Source: Chloroflexi bacterium HGW-Chloroflexi-4
Lineage (GTDB): Bacteria > Chloroflexota > Anaerolineae > Anaerolineales > Anaerolineaceae
Assembly: GCA_002840715.1 (NCBI GenBank)
Contig: PHBW01000002.1
Coordinates: 146,630 to 210,629 of the forward strand
DNA: 64,000 nucleotides
Direction: 5' to 3'
Below the pieces are notes generated by a model, which worked only from the letters and a program-made list of their open reading frames with translations, had not been told where the DNA came from and searched no databases. Below are positions 17,462 through 27,004 of this stretch, one piece after another. Positions within the stretch are counted from its first letter, which is position 1. Each line of letters opens with the position of its first letter. The position numbers were made by a program, and so were the translations under genes.

Positions 17462-17965
17462 TTAACTCGATTTAATCTCGATCTTGTGTGTTTGTTTGGC
17501 TGCTGCCGGTGTTTTGGGCAGGGTGATGTTAAGCACACCGTTTCTAAATTTCGCTTCAACCTTTTCTTGCTGAATCTCGCTTATCAACGGTATCACCCTT
17601 TGGAATGATCCATAAGACCTTTCAACCCGATGGAAGTTTTTGCCTTTTTCTTCAACATCGTTTTTCTTTTCACCGCTGATGATCAAAGAATCATTCTCCA
17701 AAGTAAGTTGAATGTCTTTCTCTTCCATGCCTGGAAGTTCTGCAGTCACCATCATGGCTGATTCGGTTTCGCTCACATCAATGCGGGGCATAAAATCAGT
17801 CACACTGCGCAAGGTTGGCACTGACAGCAAGGTGAAGGGATCATTGAAGAACTGGTCGAACATGCGGTTCATCTCGTTCTGGATCGCCATCACGGGGCTA
17901 TCGTTTTCGCGCCGGGTTGGCATTGTATTGCCGCGGCGCCGTAAAGGAAGAATACTACTGTTCAT
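17462..17965 (-). CDS. Hsp20/alpha-crystallin small heat shock protein
   Basis: This 167-residue ATP-independent chaperone has the alpha-crystallin domain at about residues 55-150: MPRIDVSETESAMMVTAELPGMEEKDI opens it, and the hallmark GVLNITLPK near 145 closes it. The C-terminal tail ends with a KIEIK stretch in the place of the IxI anchor used for oligomer assembly. The ATG follows a perfect TAAGGAGG. A short arginine-rich N-terminus precedes the usual phenylalanine-containing MNRMFDQFF helix. Confidence 0.96.
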   Translation of the reverse strand: MNSSILPLRRRGNTMPTRRENDSPVMAIQNEMNRMFDQFFNDPFTLLSVPTLRSVTDFMPRIDVSETESAMMVTAELPGMEEKDIQLTLENDSLIISGEKKNDVEEKGKNFHRVERSYGSFQRVIPLISEIQQEKVEAKFRNGVLNITLPKTPAAAKQTHKIEIKSS

Positions 17966-18058
17966 ATCGACCTCCTTATGGTCACCTGAGATATTGGATA
18001 CTTTATTTATAAATAAGAATAATTAAAAAAATGAATGAGAAATATCAGAAGAATGTTA

Positions 18059-18103
18059 AAAAAGGATCTTCCACTGGTTGAGGGGGGCAACCAGCAGAAG
18101 ATC
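18059..18103 (-). terminator. Intrinsic terminator of the acyl-CoA synthetase gene
   Basis: On the minus strand GATCTTC-TG-CTGGTTG pairs with CAACCAG-TG-GAAGATC, and TTTTTT follows. It lies just past the stop of the gene that ends at 18168. Confidence 0.88.
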
Positions 18104-18167
18104 AACATTATTATAGCAAATTTTTTACAATCAGATATTAAATTGTTAGGAAATCTGCATAATTTGA

Positions 18168-20264
18168 TTAACTCAAAATAATGCGGCAATCAAGAACAAG
18201 CGCTCCTTCACCTCGAGAATGAACCAAAAGTGGATTGACCTCAACCTCGGCTATTTCAGGGAAGTCTAAAGCCAGTTGCCCCAGCCGTTGGATGCAAGAA
18301 ACCACGGCATCCAGGTCTGAATCCGGCGAACCGCGGAACCCTTTTAGCAGTTTACCTGCAGCAGTTTCGCTGATCATTTGAAGCGTCTCTTTTTCGCTAA
18401 TGGGAGCAACTCTAAAAGAGACATCTTTAAACAACTCAACATACACCCCGCCCAATCCAAACATCAACAGGGGACCAAAGCCGGCATCCCGACGCATGCC
18501 AACAATAACTTCCTGTCCGCCGCCTGCCATTTGCTCGATCAGCACACCTTCGAGTTTGGCTTCAGGCATCTTTCGGCCAATTTCGATGAACATACGTTCA
18601 TAGGCTGACATGACTTCGGTTTCGTTTTGCAGGTTCAGATAAATACCACCAACATCCGATTTGTGCAAAATCTGCGGAGAAACTATTTTCATAACCACAG
18701 GAAAACCAATTTCATCTGCCAGTTTGGCTGCCGCCACAGGATTGGATGCCAGGCCGCCTTTGATCATTGGAATGCCGTACGCTGCCAATATTGGCCTGGC
18801 CTCGGCTTCACCAAAGACTTTTGACGCACCTGGTGCCCGTAATATTTTTTCCACAAAAGCTCGATCCACATTTTTCAGCGGCTTTGCCACTTCAATTTTT
18901 TGGCCGCGCCAATCGGCATAATCCAACATGGCTATTAATACTCTGCCCAATGATTCAGGGTGAACAAACATTGGCATGCGGTTGCCCTGAAGAACCAATC
19001 TGGCTTCAGTGACCGAAATATCGCCCATGATGCAAGAAAGCACTGGTCTTGTCGAACCGCGTGAAGCATCCACAATCGCTTGAGCGACACCCGCCGGATT
19101 GACCAATGATTGCGGCACGAGAATGGGTATGACAATATCCACATTTTTATCTGAAATTAGCTGCTTTATTGCCATTGCATAATCAGCTGGTTCAGCACCG
19201 CCCAGCATATCCACGGGGTTGCCAACCTGTGCTGCCGGGTTCAGATGCTGGCGCAGCACCTCTCGCGTGTCAGGTTCAAGGTCTTCCAAATGAATGCCGT
19301 AGACTGAAAGTGAATCCGAAGCAAGGGCGGCAGGTCCGCCGGCGTTGGTGAGGATGACTGCCCGTTTGCCAGCAGGCAGGGGTTGAAAATCCAAACACAT
19401 TGAGACATCAAAAAGCTCGGCGACCGTGCTTACTTCAATCACACCTGCTTGTTTAAAAGCTGCCTGATAAGCAGAATAAGAACCGGCCAATGAACCAGTA
19501 TGAGATGAAACCGCCCTGGCGCCGGCGCTGGTGCGTCCGGCTTTGAGCAGCACAATTGGTTTTTTACGCGAGACTTCGCGTGCGACTTCAAGAAAACGGC
19601 GGCCATCGCGAATTTGTTCAACATAAGCAGCAATAACAGTTGTGTTGGGATCATCGCCAAGATATTCGATAATATCCGTTTCTGTGACATCCGCCTCGTT
19701 GCCAAGACTGAGAAAATGCGAAAAACCAACTTTTTTACCCTGCACCAGATCCACCACACCGCCGCACACTGCGCCTGATTGAGAGAGAAAACCAATGCCG
19801 CCCACATCTGGCAAACCACTGATGAAGGTTGTATTCAATCCATTATGCAGGTTGACCAGACCGACGCAATTGGGGCCGATCAAGCGCATGCCATAATCTG
19901 CGGCAATTTTCAAACATTGTGCTTCGAGTTCCTGGCCACCTGAACCGGTTTCTTTGAAACCGCCGCTGATGATCACAACAGCCTTGATTCCGCGTTTGCC
20001 GCAAGCTTCAAGTGCTTGAGGTGTGGCAGGCGCTGGCAGAATGATGATCGCCAGATCTACAGGGTCGGGAACAGAGGCAACATCTGCAAAACATTTGTGT
20101 TCCAGAATTTCTTCTGACCCGGGGTTAACGGGATATATTCCGCCTTTGTAGTTGTAATCAATGAGGTTCTTGAGAATACCAAAACTGAGCTTGCGCGGAT
20201 TGGATGAAGCCCCAATTACGGCAACACCGGTGGCTTCAAAAAATGGACGCAGGGAAGAGGGCAT
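18168..20264 (-). CDS. ADP-forming acetyl/acyl-CoA synthetase (fused alpha-beta)
   Basis: The protein is 698 residues from the ATG at 20264, which has AAGGA six bases upstream; a GTG 15 bases earlier lacks one. It converts an acyl-CoA, ADP and phosphate to the acid, CoA and ATP, a substrate-level phosphorylation used in fermentation. The N-terminal CoA-binding Rossmann domain shows VAVIGASSNPRKLSFGIL near residue 15, the succinyl-CoA ligase-like domain carries SSHTGSLAG near 255, where the His is the expected phosphorylated residue, and the C-terminal ATP-grasp domain shows FPVVMKIVSPQILHKSDVGG and FGLGGVYVELFKDVSFRVAP. Acyl specificity cannot be read from sequence. It has its own terminator. 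Confidence 0.95.
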   Translation of the reverse strand: MPSSLRPFFEATGVAVIGASSNPRKLSFGILKNLIDYNYKGGIYPVNPGSEEILEHKCFADVASVPDPVDLAIIILPAPATPQALEACGKRGIKAVVIISGGFKETGSGGQELEAQCLKIAADYGMRLIGPNCVGLVNLHNGLNTTFISGLPDVGGIGFLSQSGAVCGGVVDLVQGKKVGFSHFLSLGNEADVTETDIIEYLGDDPNTTVIAAYVEQIRDGRRFLEVAREVSRKKPIVLLKAGRTSAGARAVSSHTGSLAGSYSAYQAAFKQAGVIEVSTVAELFDVSMCLDFQPLPAGKRAVILTNAGGPAALASDSLSVYGIHLEDLEPDTREVLRQHLNPAAQVGNPVDMLGGAEPADYAMAIKQLISDKNVDIVIPILVPQSLVNPAGVAQAIVDASRGSTRPVLSCIMGDISVTEARLVLQGNRMPMFVHPESLGRVLIAMLDYADWRGQKIEVAKPLKNVDRAFVEKILRAPGASKVFGEAEARPILAAYGIPMIKGGLASNPVAAAKLADEIGFPVVMKIVSPQILHKSDVGGIYLNLQNETEVMSAYERMFIEIGRKMPEAKLEGVLIEQMAGGGQEVIVGMRRDAGFGPLLMFGLGGVYVELFKDVSFRVAPISEKETLQMISETAAGKLLKGFRGSPDSDLDAVVSCIQRLGQLALDFPEIAEVEVNPLLVHSRGEGALVLDCRIILS

Positions 20265-20330
20265 GGAATGTCCTTTCACGAACAGAATGGGATGTATTCA
20301 GATTGATTATAACAAGATGAATCAATGCGG

Positions 20331-21260
20331 TTAAGGTTGAGGGATGGGTTCTGGCCAGGCATCCATGTAAAAATCCATGTATTCCTGCACATGAGAGCGC
20401 CAATAGTTTCGGGTATGTCCGCCCGGGTAAATGTGAAATTCGGGTCGTATGCCGTTGGCAAGCAGCACTTTGACGTAATAATCAATATCCGGCGCGAGTG
20501 AATCCTGGTCGCCGCGATCGAGGTAAATGCGCGGGAAATCTTCAATGGTGTGCGTCTCAAGCTGTTTTTGCACCCAGTTTGAATCGCCAAACATCAACCC
20601 GTAGGAGTGTCCGCCCAACGTGCCAAAAAGTTTGATTGCCCAACCGCCTCCACGCGAAATTCCGCCGATGGCACGGCATTCTTTTTGGGTACAAGTAGCG
20701 TAATTTGAATCCACCCAGGGAATAAGGTCATTGATAATGGCTTCAGGAAATTTAGAAATGGAATTGTCTTCAAGAAAACGTTCTTCAAATGGAAATACCA
20801 TGATAAAAGGCGTCTGGCCTTTATAGATGGCTAGATCTGCAATTCCGGTAACCCCTAAACTAGACCAATAGGTGTCATCCATGCCCTGACCGTGCAGCAG
20901 GTAAAGTACAGGATAATTGCCGGCGGGATTGTAGCATGGTGGCAGATATATGGAAACAGGTAAGGCCACCCCAAGCGCGTTTGATGCCACCGATAACTTC
21001 TCAACGGTTCCTGCGGTTTCTGTGCATGGAAGTGGTGTTGCGGTTTCAGTTGGCGTTGAGGTTGCTGTCGCGGTCGCTGTTGCAGTCGGAGTTTCTGTAA
21101 GTGTGGCTGTCGCAGAGGGTCCAGGCGTGAACGTTAAAAACAAGGCGGGTGTTGAGCTTAATCGTGAAATGGATGAACTCAAAGCACATCCACCAATTGT
21201 TAAAACAGAAATTACACCTGTAATGATGATAAAGATACTATTGTGAAAACATTGTCTCAT
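20331..21260 (-). CDS. Secreted esterase, alpha/beta hydrolase (esterase D-like)
   Basis: This 309-residue protein has a lipoprotein-type signal (LTIGGCAL, Cys near residue 25), a Thr/Pro linker, and then an alpha/beta hydrolase domain from about residue 85. The nucleophile elbow GGISRGGGW places Ser near 208, Asp is likely in DRGDQDSLAPD, and the His lies in PGGHTRNYW, completing a triad. The pattern is that of the enterochelin esterase/esterase D group acting on ester-linked acyl or feruloyl groups. It overlaps the upstream acyltransferase by four bases (ATGA), so the two are translationally coupled and probably act on related surface lipids or glycans. Confidence 0.88.
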   Translation of the reverse strand: MRQCFHNSIFIIITGVISVLTIGGCALSSSISRLSSTPALFLTFTPGPSATATLTETPTATATATATSTPTETATPLPCTETAGTVEKLSVASNALGVALPVSIYLPPCYNPAGNYPVLYLLHGQGMDDTYWSSLGVTGIADLAIYKGQTPFIMVFPFEERFLEDNSISKFPEAIINDLIPWVDSNYATCTQKECRAIGGISRGGGWAIKLFGTLGGHSYGLMFGDSNWVQKQLETHTIEDFPRIYLDRGDQDSLAPDIDYYVKVLLANGIRPEFHIYPGGHTRNYWRSHVQEYMDFYMDAWPEPIPQP

Positions 21261-22171
21261 ATTGTTGGAACCTCATTTTGTGCTTCGGGCCAAATCGGCA
21301 GAAACATCATCCATTGACAGGGATCAATTCGGATGAACTCTTCAGCAATTTTTAATACTTTCTCAGCGTTGCGAACCAAGTCTTCATCAGAATTATCGCC
21401 TTGATCAAATTCTACTTGAGGTGAAACATCCACGACAATTGTTCCATCATCCAAGGTTTGAAAACCGAGCACAAAAACCCTGGCATTCGTTTTCAGGGCT
21501 AATTTCACATAAGCCACCGGTAGAGCGGCCTCGCGACCAAAGAATTTCGGTTCATGATCTGTTTCGCCAATAGGGCGATCAATGCCGGTAAGCACAGTTC
21601 CGCCGCTTTGCAGGCGCCTTCGGGCATTTTGAAGTGCTTCCATATTTAAGGGTACAACTTCCATGCCGCGATCATTGCGCAATTTGTTTTGCCAGGCATA
21701 TCCCGTGTTGGGGTTAGGGATGGCGAGTGTGAGAAATTTGAATCCACGCTGTGCAAGGTAAAGCCCGCTCAGGTTAAACCCGGAAAGATGGGGCATCAAC
21801 ATCAATGTGCCCTGCTTGAGTTCACCAGTCATGCATTCTTGCATCATTTTTTCAAATGCGGGTGTTAATCTAACAAATTTTTGGATTTCTTCAGGCCGGT
21901 CTAGGTTGTGATAGAAATCATAGAGTGCCTTGCCTTGGTTTTGATACACTTTGCGAATGGTCTGTCGCAATTGACGAGCTGTGAGCTTGCCATCATGCGC
22001 GACCCATTGGTTCAGACTGATTGCGCGAAAAGTTGGGCTGAATACCCGATTACCCGCCAGATAAGAAAGGGCGGCAGCGACGGGATGTCCGATGAAGTTT
22101 GGAAGACCCTGGCTTAATGCCAATATGGCTGCAGTACCCAGAGTCTGTGAGGTGGAGTCGCTATATTTCAT
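21257..22171 (-). CDS. LpxL/HtrB-family lysophospholipid acyltransferase
   Basis: The 304-residue protein belongs to the lipid A-type acyltransferase family, whose members transfer fatty acyl chains onto glycolipids at the inner membrane. The family core is seen as MLMPHLSGFNLSGLYLAQRG near residue 125, VVPLNMEALQNARRRLQSGG near 170 and TGIDRPIG near 193. The expected HxxxxD/E catalytic pair reads H-LSGF-N, so the acidic partner is replaced by Asn, unless a neighbouring residue substitutes. Since this lineage is thought to lack classical LPS, a phosphatidylinositol mannoside- or glycolipid-type acceptor is more likely. It is coupled to the esterase gene by an ATGA overlap. Confidence 0.82.
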   Translation of the reverse strand: MKYSDSTSQTLGTAAILALSQGLPNFIGHPVAAALSYLAGNRVFSPTFRAISLNQWVAHDGKLTARQLRQTIRKVYQNQGKALYDFYHNLDRPEEIQKFVRLTPAFEKMMQECMTGELKQGTLMLMPHLSGFNLSGLYLAQRGFKFLTLAIPNPNTGYAWQNKLRNDRGMEVVPLNMEALQNARRRLQSGGTVLTGIDRPIGETDHEPKFFGREAALPVAYVKLALKTNARVFVLGFQTLDDGTIVVDVSPQVEFDQGDNSDEDLVRNAEKVLKIAEEFIRIDPCQWMMFLPIWPEAQNEVPTI

Positions 22172-22326
22172 AATTGTTAGACATTATTTTATCCAACTAC
22201 TTAGGTTTTAGGAATACTACTTTTATGATTGTAACTAAACTCAAATAAATGTGTTTAATTATTGGTTATGGTAGAATGTTCCTGCGGGAATTTCTCCTCG
22301 CCCACCCCCAATGTTCGGAGAAAACA

Positions 22327-23637
22327 ATGACAAAACCCACCCCCGTTGTGAAGAAAGATAAAAGAGCCCGAAGGTCATGGTATTTTTATGATTTTGGCAA
22401 CTCAGCATATGCTGCTGTCGTTTTACTGGCAGTTTTTTCGGCTTATTTTAAAGGTGTAGTGGTAGGTGGTGCTGAAGGCACCCGTTTATGGGGCGTTGCA
22501 GTCGGCACCGCCGCAATTTTAGTCGCTATCATTTCGCCAATTCTAGGTTCCATCGCAGATTTTTCACGCGCCAAGAAATTGATGCTGTTTATCTTCACGG
22601 CTATTTCAATTGTATTCACCGGTCTTTTGTTCTTTGTTGGACCCGGTGATGTCATCATGGCCATGACCTTCTTCATTCTGGCTGAAATTGGATATCGCGG
22701 AGCACAAGTCTTTTACGATGCACTGTTGGTGGATGTTGCCACTCCTGAAACGATTGGGGATGTCTCTGGCAAGGGTTGGGCGATCGGCTCAATTGGCGGT
22801 GTCGTGTGTCTTGTGATTGTGCTGGCTTTACTTAAAGGCTTCAATGTCCCCGTCGAATATGCCTTTTTAGTGACCGCATTGTTTTATCTAGCCTCAGCTC
22901 TACCCACTTTCTTGTGGGTCAAACAAATCTCCGAGCCAGAAAAACTTCCCCCCGGAGAAACCACTTTTGGTTTGGCATTCAAAAAACTTGCCCATACTTT
23001 TAAAGCCATCAAGAGTTACAAAGAATTCGTCAAATACATGATCGCATTCCTAATCTACAATGACGGCATCATGATGTTGATGGATTTTGCTGCCATCATC
23101 GGTGCCACATTATTCGGAGTGAACCAAACCCAATTGATTATCTTTGTGATCATCATTCAGATTGCTGGAGCTGGTGGAGCATTCTTGTTTGGTAAAATAT
23201 CCGATCGCAAAAGCAGTAAAGAAGCCGTCATCTATGCGTTATTGATCTTGATTGGTGCGATCATTGCATTAATGTTCATCAAAACGCTTATTTTGTTCTT
23301 CGTTGTAGGTGCAGTGGCAGGTTTCAGCCTCTCAGGCGCTCAGGCAGTCAGCAGATCGATGACCAGCCAGCTTGCTCCACCTGAAAAAGTATCTGAATTT
23401 TACGGTTTCTTATCAGTAGCTGGACGTACCTCAACATTTATCGGTCCACTTGTGTTTGGCACATTGTCTTTCAGAATGCACAATTGGTATCAGAATCATG
23501 GTTTTGATGCGGTTGCTGCTGAACATTACGGCTTAATGTGGGGAATCGGCTCCATTCTGGTATTCCTGATTGTTGGGCTTGTGTTCTTGATGTATGTTCG
23601 AAAGGTGACACATAAGGACCCAATGGTTTTTGATTAG
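22327..23637 (+). CDS. MFS transporter, UMF1/Atg22 type
   Basis: The product is 436 residues with about 12 transmembrane helices, starting at the ATG at 22327 behind GGAG; the frame is open 78 bases further upstream without a ribosome site. The start SWYFYDFGNSAYAAVVL is the signature of the UMF1/Atg22-like branch of the major facilitator superfamily, and KISDRKSSKEA fits the inter-helix loop motif. Atg22-type proteins export amino acids from vacuoles in yeast; bacterial substrates are not established. It ends with a strong terminator and is monocistronic. Confidence 0.92.
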   Translation: MTKPTPVVKKDKRARRSWYFYDFGNSAYAAVVLLAVFSAYFKGVVVGGAEGTRLWGVAVGTAAILVAIISPILGSIADFSRAKKLMLFIFTAISIVFTGLLFFVGPGDVIMAMTFFILAEIGYRGAQVFYDALLVDVATPETIGDVSGKGWAIGSIGGVVCLVIVLALLKGFNVPVEYAFLVTALFYLASALPTFLWVKQISEPEKLPPGETTFGLAFKKLAHTFKAIKSYKEFVKYMIAFLIYNDGIMMLMDFAAIIGATLFGVNQTQLIIFVIIIQIAGAGGAFLFGKISDRKSSKEAVIYALLILIGAIIALMFIKTLILFFVVGAVAGFSLSGAQAVSRSMTSQLAPPEKVSEFYGFLSVAGRTSTFIGPLVFGTLSFRMHNWYQNHGFDAVAAEHYGLMWGIGSILVFLIVGLVFLMYVRKVTHKDPMVFD

Positions 23638-23645
23638 ATTAATAT

Positions 23646-23682
23646 AATCACCGCCAGAGAGTGATCTCTGGCGGTGATTTAT
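23646..23682 (+). terminator. Terminator after the UMF1-type transporter
   Basis: A 14-bp perfect stem (AATCACCGCCAGAG and its complement) encloses AGTGAT and is followed by a T-rich run. Confidence 0.88.
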
Positions 23683-23710
23683 TTCACAAACAAAAGATAT
23701 AATTAATCCT

Positions 23711-24442
23711 ATGACAACAACAATTCGTTATCCTCGACGCAGAGTTATTCGCGCTATTTTAAAGACCGGTATTGCTGCCGCTTTTGGCATCCTAGCTGAT
23801 TTTGAGATTGAAGGGCGTGAAAACGTTCCCACCAAGGGACCGTTGTTGGTGGTAGCCAATCACTTCCACTTTCTTGACCCCCTGGCATTGATACACATTG
23901 CACCGTGGCCGATTGAATTTGTGGGCGGCGCGCAAACTCCCAATGCCCCCAGCACCGTCGGATGGTTAAGTAAAGCCTTCGGGGTCATACCGACCTACCG
24001 TGGCACCGGCTCGCGCGAAACACTCCAAAACGCTGAAGAGATTCTCAAACAAAAAGGAGTGTTGGCGATCTTCCCTGAAGGCGGTAGTTGGGCTCAAGTG
24101 CTTCGCCCAGCCAGACCCGGCACGGCCTTTTTAGCCTGGCGTACTAAGGCTCAGATTCTACCTGTTGGACTTGATGACTTGGTGGGATTCTTCCAACGTA
24201 TAAAAATCGGTCAACGCGCTCACGTAAAAGTGAAATTCGGCAAACCCTTCGGTCCTGTTGCAGCATCGGACGGCTCCAGACCCGGCCGTGAAGAGTTGGA
24301 CGAAATCGGCCATGATATCATGCGGCAGCTATCTTACCTGCTGCCTCCCGAACGACAGGGATTTTATTCTCCAGATCCAGCCATCCGAGAAGCAGCACGC
24401 GGCACTGAAATTTATCCGTGGGCAAATACCTCAGAAATATAA
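23711..24442 (+). CDS. 1-acyl-sn-glycerol-3-phosphate acyltransferase (PlsC family)
   Basis: This 243-residue enzyme acylates lysophosphatidic acid in phospholipid synthesis. The catalytic NHxxxxD block is NHFHFLD near residue 56 and the substrate-binding FPEG motif is IFPEGGSW near 118. A hydrophobic N-terminal segment (TGIAAAFGILADF) would associate it with the membrane. The ATG at 23711 has no strong ribosome site. It stands alone between two terminators. Confidence 0.93.
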   Translation: MTTTIRYPRRRVIRAILKTGIAAAFGILADFEIEGRENVPTKGPLLVVANHFHFLDPLALIHIAPWPIEFVGGAQTPNAPSTVGWLSKAFGVIPTYRGTGSRETLQNAEEILKQKGVLAIFPEGGSWAQVLRPARPGTAFLAWRTKAQILPVGLDDLVGFFQRIKIGQRAHVKVKFGKPFGPVAASDGSRPGREELDEIGHDIMRQLSYLLPPERQGFYSPDPAIREAARGTEIYPWANTSEI

Positions 24443-24447
24443 AAATC

Positions 24448-24474
24448 AAACCGGCGAAAAATTCGCCGGTTTTT
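24448..24474 (+). terminator. Terminator after plsC-like gene
   Basis: AAACCGGCGAA pairs perfectly with TTCGCCGGTTT around AAA, and TT follows. Confidence 0.9.
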
Positions 24475-24546
24475 GCAACCTTTTTATGTCATTTCTCGTC
24501 TATTAAGCGATAATAAACTATCAATCATTAGTAGACAGGATATATT

Positions 24547-25467
24547 ATGAAAAAATTCGCCTTACTTGTTATTATTGGTCTTTTCTTGATGGGCTGCAGT
24601 CTTCCCTTCACCATTAGTTGGAACAACGCTCCGACTCAAGAAATTGAAACACCTGTCCAAATCAACCCAACCGAAACAACGGGGGTCATTGCCACCGAAC
24701 CATTGGCAACTGTTGCAGCTCCAACGGCAGAACCTTTGATTGGAACTGAACTTAACCTGGGCGGCGTTTATATGGTGCTTCCTCCCTGCATGGCAATGAA
24801 TGCTACCGGCATATTGGTTCCGGCAGCTCCATATGATGAAAACAACGGCCCCATGGAGTACTACCCTGAAAATCGCAAGATCAGTCTGCAGGGTTATCCT
24901 ATCTCTGGCAGTTTTTTTGATCCCGCCACCACCAATCACGGCGGTATTACCGTCTATCCGATCGCACCATTTGCAGCCATGAATGAAGCTGTGGCAACAG
25001 AAATTACCGAAATGCAGACACTGCTTGCAGCCCAACCTGCGGCACCAGACAGCATACCGTTGCTTCCTAATCTATACGCAGCTCAAGTTTTCAGTTCCAA
25101 TGAGAAGTATCTCTCCTTCCAAAACGGACAAGGGATACGCTTTTTGACGCAATACGCGCAATATTATGCGCCGGTGAATAACCATGAACTCTTCTATACT
25201 TTTCAAGGCATGACCGTGGATGGAAAATATTGGGTATCAGCTTTTCTGCCGGTCAACGCAGCCTACCTGCAAGAAAACTATGATTCAGTCAACGTCCCTG
25301 CAGGCGGCATCCCCGCCCCAGCGATGGATGATCCAAATTACGGCAACGCCATGGATGTTTATTATGTCTCCATGCTAGAAAAATTGAACGCCACACCGGA
25401 TAACGCGTTTACCCCCGGGCTGGATTGTCTTGACGAATATATACAATCGCTGAATATAAGCGATTAA
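24547..25467 (+). CDS. Lipoprotein of unknown function
   Basis: The 306-residue product has a lipobox (LFLMGCSL, Cys at residue 17) and an ATG behind AGGA. A Thr/Pro/Ala-rich linker runs to about residue 65. The rest is a single folded region with many aromatic residues (YYPENRKISLQGYPISGSFFDP; GQGIRFLTQYAQYYAPVNNHELFYTFQGM) and a final Cys near 297, which could bridge to the Cys near 80. I do not recognise a family. It forms a one-gene unit bounded by terminators. Confidence 0.85.
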   Translation: MKKFALLVIIGLFLMGCSLPFTISWNNAPTQEIETPVQINPTETTGVIATEPLATVAAPTAEPLIGTELNLGGVYMVLPPCMAMNATGILVPAAPYDENNGPMEYYPENRKISLQGYPISGSFFDPATTNHGGITVYPIAPFAAMNEAVATEITEMQTLLAAQPAAPDSIPLLPNLYAAQVFSSNEKYLSFQNGQGIRFLTQYAQYYAPVNNHELFYTFQGMTVDGKYWVSAFLPVNAAYLQENYDSVNVPAGGIPAPAMDDPNYGNAMDVYYVSMLEKLNATPDNAFTPGLDCLDEYIQSLNISD

Positions 25468-25478
25468 ACCTCAAAAAT

Positions 25479-25516
25479 AAAAAGGGGGATTCCAAATGGA
25501 ATCCCCCTTTTTTTTT
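25479..25516 (+). terminator. Strong intrinsic terminator
   Basis: AAAAGGGGGATTCCA pairs perfectly with its complement around AA and runs into nine T. Confidence 0.95.
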
Positions 25517-25544
25517 ACCCCATTAATCCATTACAATTGGATTT

Positions 25545-26981
25545 ATGTCTAAATTAATCCGTTTATTTTTTCAGACCTGCATGGCCTTAATGTTGATCTC
25601 TGCCTTATACGTTCCCCAGACGGTAAAAGCGCAATCATCAGGGCTAAAATACACGGTGCTGGAGGGTGATTCGATTGACTCCATCGCCTCGGCTTTTCAC
25701 ACCACTGCTTTTCAAATTCGCCGCATCAATTACATTCCAGATTTGGATTATATCTATCCAGGTCAAAGCCTGATCATACCTGGTTTTGATGATGTTGAAG
25801 GCGAAGTGATGCGGGTTAACCAACCCCTTGGTCAATCGTTGGTCGGCTTTTTCGGCCGCCAACAACAGCCGCTATCACTATTGATGAGATTAAATTTTAT
25901 TACTAATGTTGACCAGACCTGGGCAGGCGCCCCACTCTACATTATGTATACCGGAACTCCCAAGATCAAGGAATTCTCTGTTACAGAGGGTCTCACGGGG
26001 CTTGAAACGGCTGTTAAACAAGGTGTGAGCAATTGGACCCTGGCCGAAAGCAACGATTTACGTGGTCGATGGATGCTGCTGCCCAACACTTCACTGTGGA
26101 TTCCAGATACAAGCGCAGTGGACGGTATAGAAAATAATGACGCTCCGACCATGACCGTCTCGCCTTTTCCACTATTGCAAGGCAAGACGACTGAATTGAT
26201 CGTCAATGCGCCACCTGATGGAACAACGCTTAGCGGGAGCCTTAGAATGTCAATTAACGACTCGCTTGGAACAGAGTCTTATTACACATCGACGGAATTT
26301 CCGTTGCACTTTTTCGCAACCGATGATGGCAAAATGATCGCTTTGCAAGGCGTTCACCGCTTTACAAAACCCGGTCTGGCAGCAATGACAATTACAACCA
26401 ATTACCCTGATGGCTCCTCCTTTTCTTATCAGGAAAACTTCCAAGTAAAGGCATATGATTACAGACTGGGCGCACCTATTATCGTGGATGCTTCGTACAT
26501 TGACTCAACAGTTACCGTACCGGAATGGGAAATGATCAAAACCCTGGTGATTGACGCTCCTCCGGTTAAAGAATGGACTTTCGGGTTTTCAGACCCCAGC
26601 CCGGTTGAACAAGACTGGATTTCAAGCTACGGCCTTTTACGTTCATATAATGACAGTGAATATATCTACTTTCACAGTGGAATCGATTTTGCGGGCAACA
26701 ACTCCACCCCAATTTTTGCCGCAGCCGCAGGAACCGTTGTACTCGCCCAGAACCTTGAGGTTCGAGGTGGAGCAACCATAATATCTCACGGTCACGGTGT
26801 CTATACCGGTTACTGGCACCAATCGCAAATTGATGTGAAGGTTGGCGATCATGTGGAAGCCGGACAAACCATCGGGATGGTGGGTGGAACCGGCCGCGTC
26901 ACGGGTGCACATCTGCATTTTGAAGTCATCGTTGGCGGGGTTCAGGTTGACCCGACTGAATGGCTTCAGGGGATGTATTAA
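25545..26981 (+). CDS. Secreted LysM and M23-family metallopeptidase
   Basis: This 478-residue exported protein has a signal peptide (residues 1 to about 28), an N-terminal LysM domain (YTVLEGDSIDSIASAFHTT, then YPGQSLIIPG, about 34-82) for peptidoglycan binding, a middle beta-rich region, and a C-terminal lysostaphin-like M23 endopeptidase domain. The zinc ligands are seen: HSGIDF (H-x-x-x-D, near 375) and HLHFE (near 455), with the catalytic His in SHGHGVYTGYWH. It probably cleaves cell-wall cross-links. The ATG at 25545 lacks a clear ribosome site. It is monocistronic, with a terminator on each side. Confidence 0.94.
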   Translation: MSKLIRLFFQTCMALMLISALYVPQTVKAQSSGLKYTVLEGDSIDSIASAFHTTAFQIRRINYIPDLDYIYPGQSLIIPGFDDVEGEVMRVNQPLGQSLVGFFGRQQQPLSLLMRLNFITNVDQTWAGAPLYIMYTGTPKIKEFSVTEGLTGLETAVKQGVSNWTLAESNDLRGRWMLLPNTSLWIPDTSAVDGIENNDAPTMTVSPFPLLQGKTTELIVNAPPDGTTLSGSLRMSINDSLGTESYYTSTEFPLHFFATDDGKMIALQGVHRFTKPGLAAMTITTNYPDGSSFSYQENFQVKAYDYRLGAPIIVDASYIDSTVTVPEWEMIKTLVIDAPPVKEWTFGFSDPSPVEQDWISSYGLLRSYNDSEYIYFHSGIDFAGNNSTPIFAAAAGTVVLAQNLEVRGGATIISHGHGVYTGYWHQSQIDVKVGDHVEAGQTIGMVGGTGRVTGAHLHFEVIVGGVQVDPTEWLQGMY

Positions 26982-27004
26982 TTTTTTCACACAAAAAGGT
27001 CGAT

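Noticed and set aside
22249..22326. The extended N-terminus of the UMF1-type transporter
   Set aside because: The extra 26 residues are unlike the family and the ATG at 22327 has a good ribosome site.
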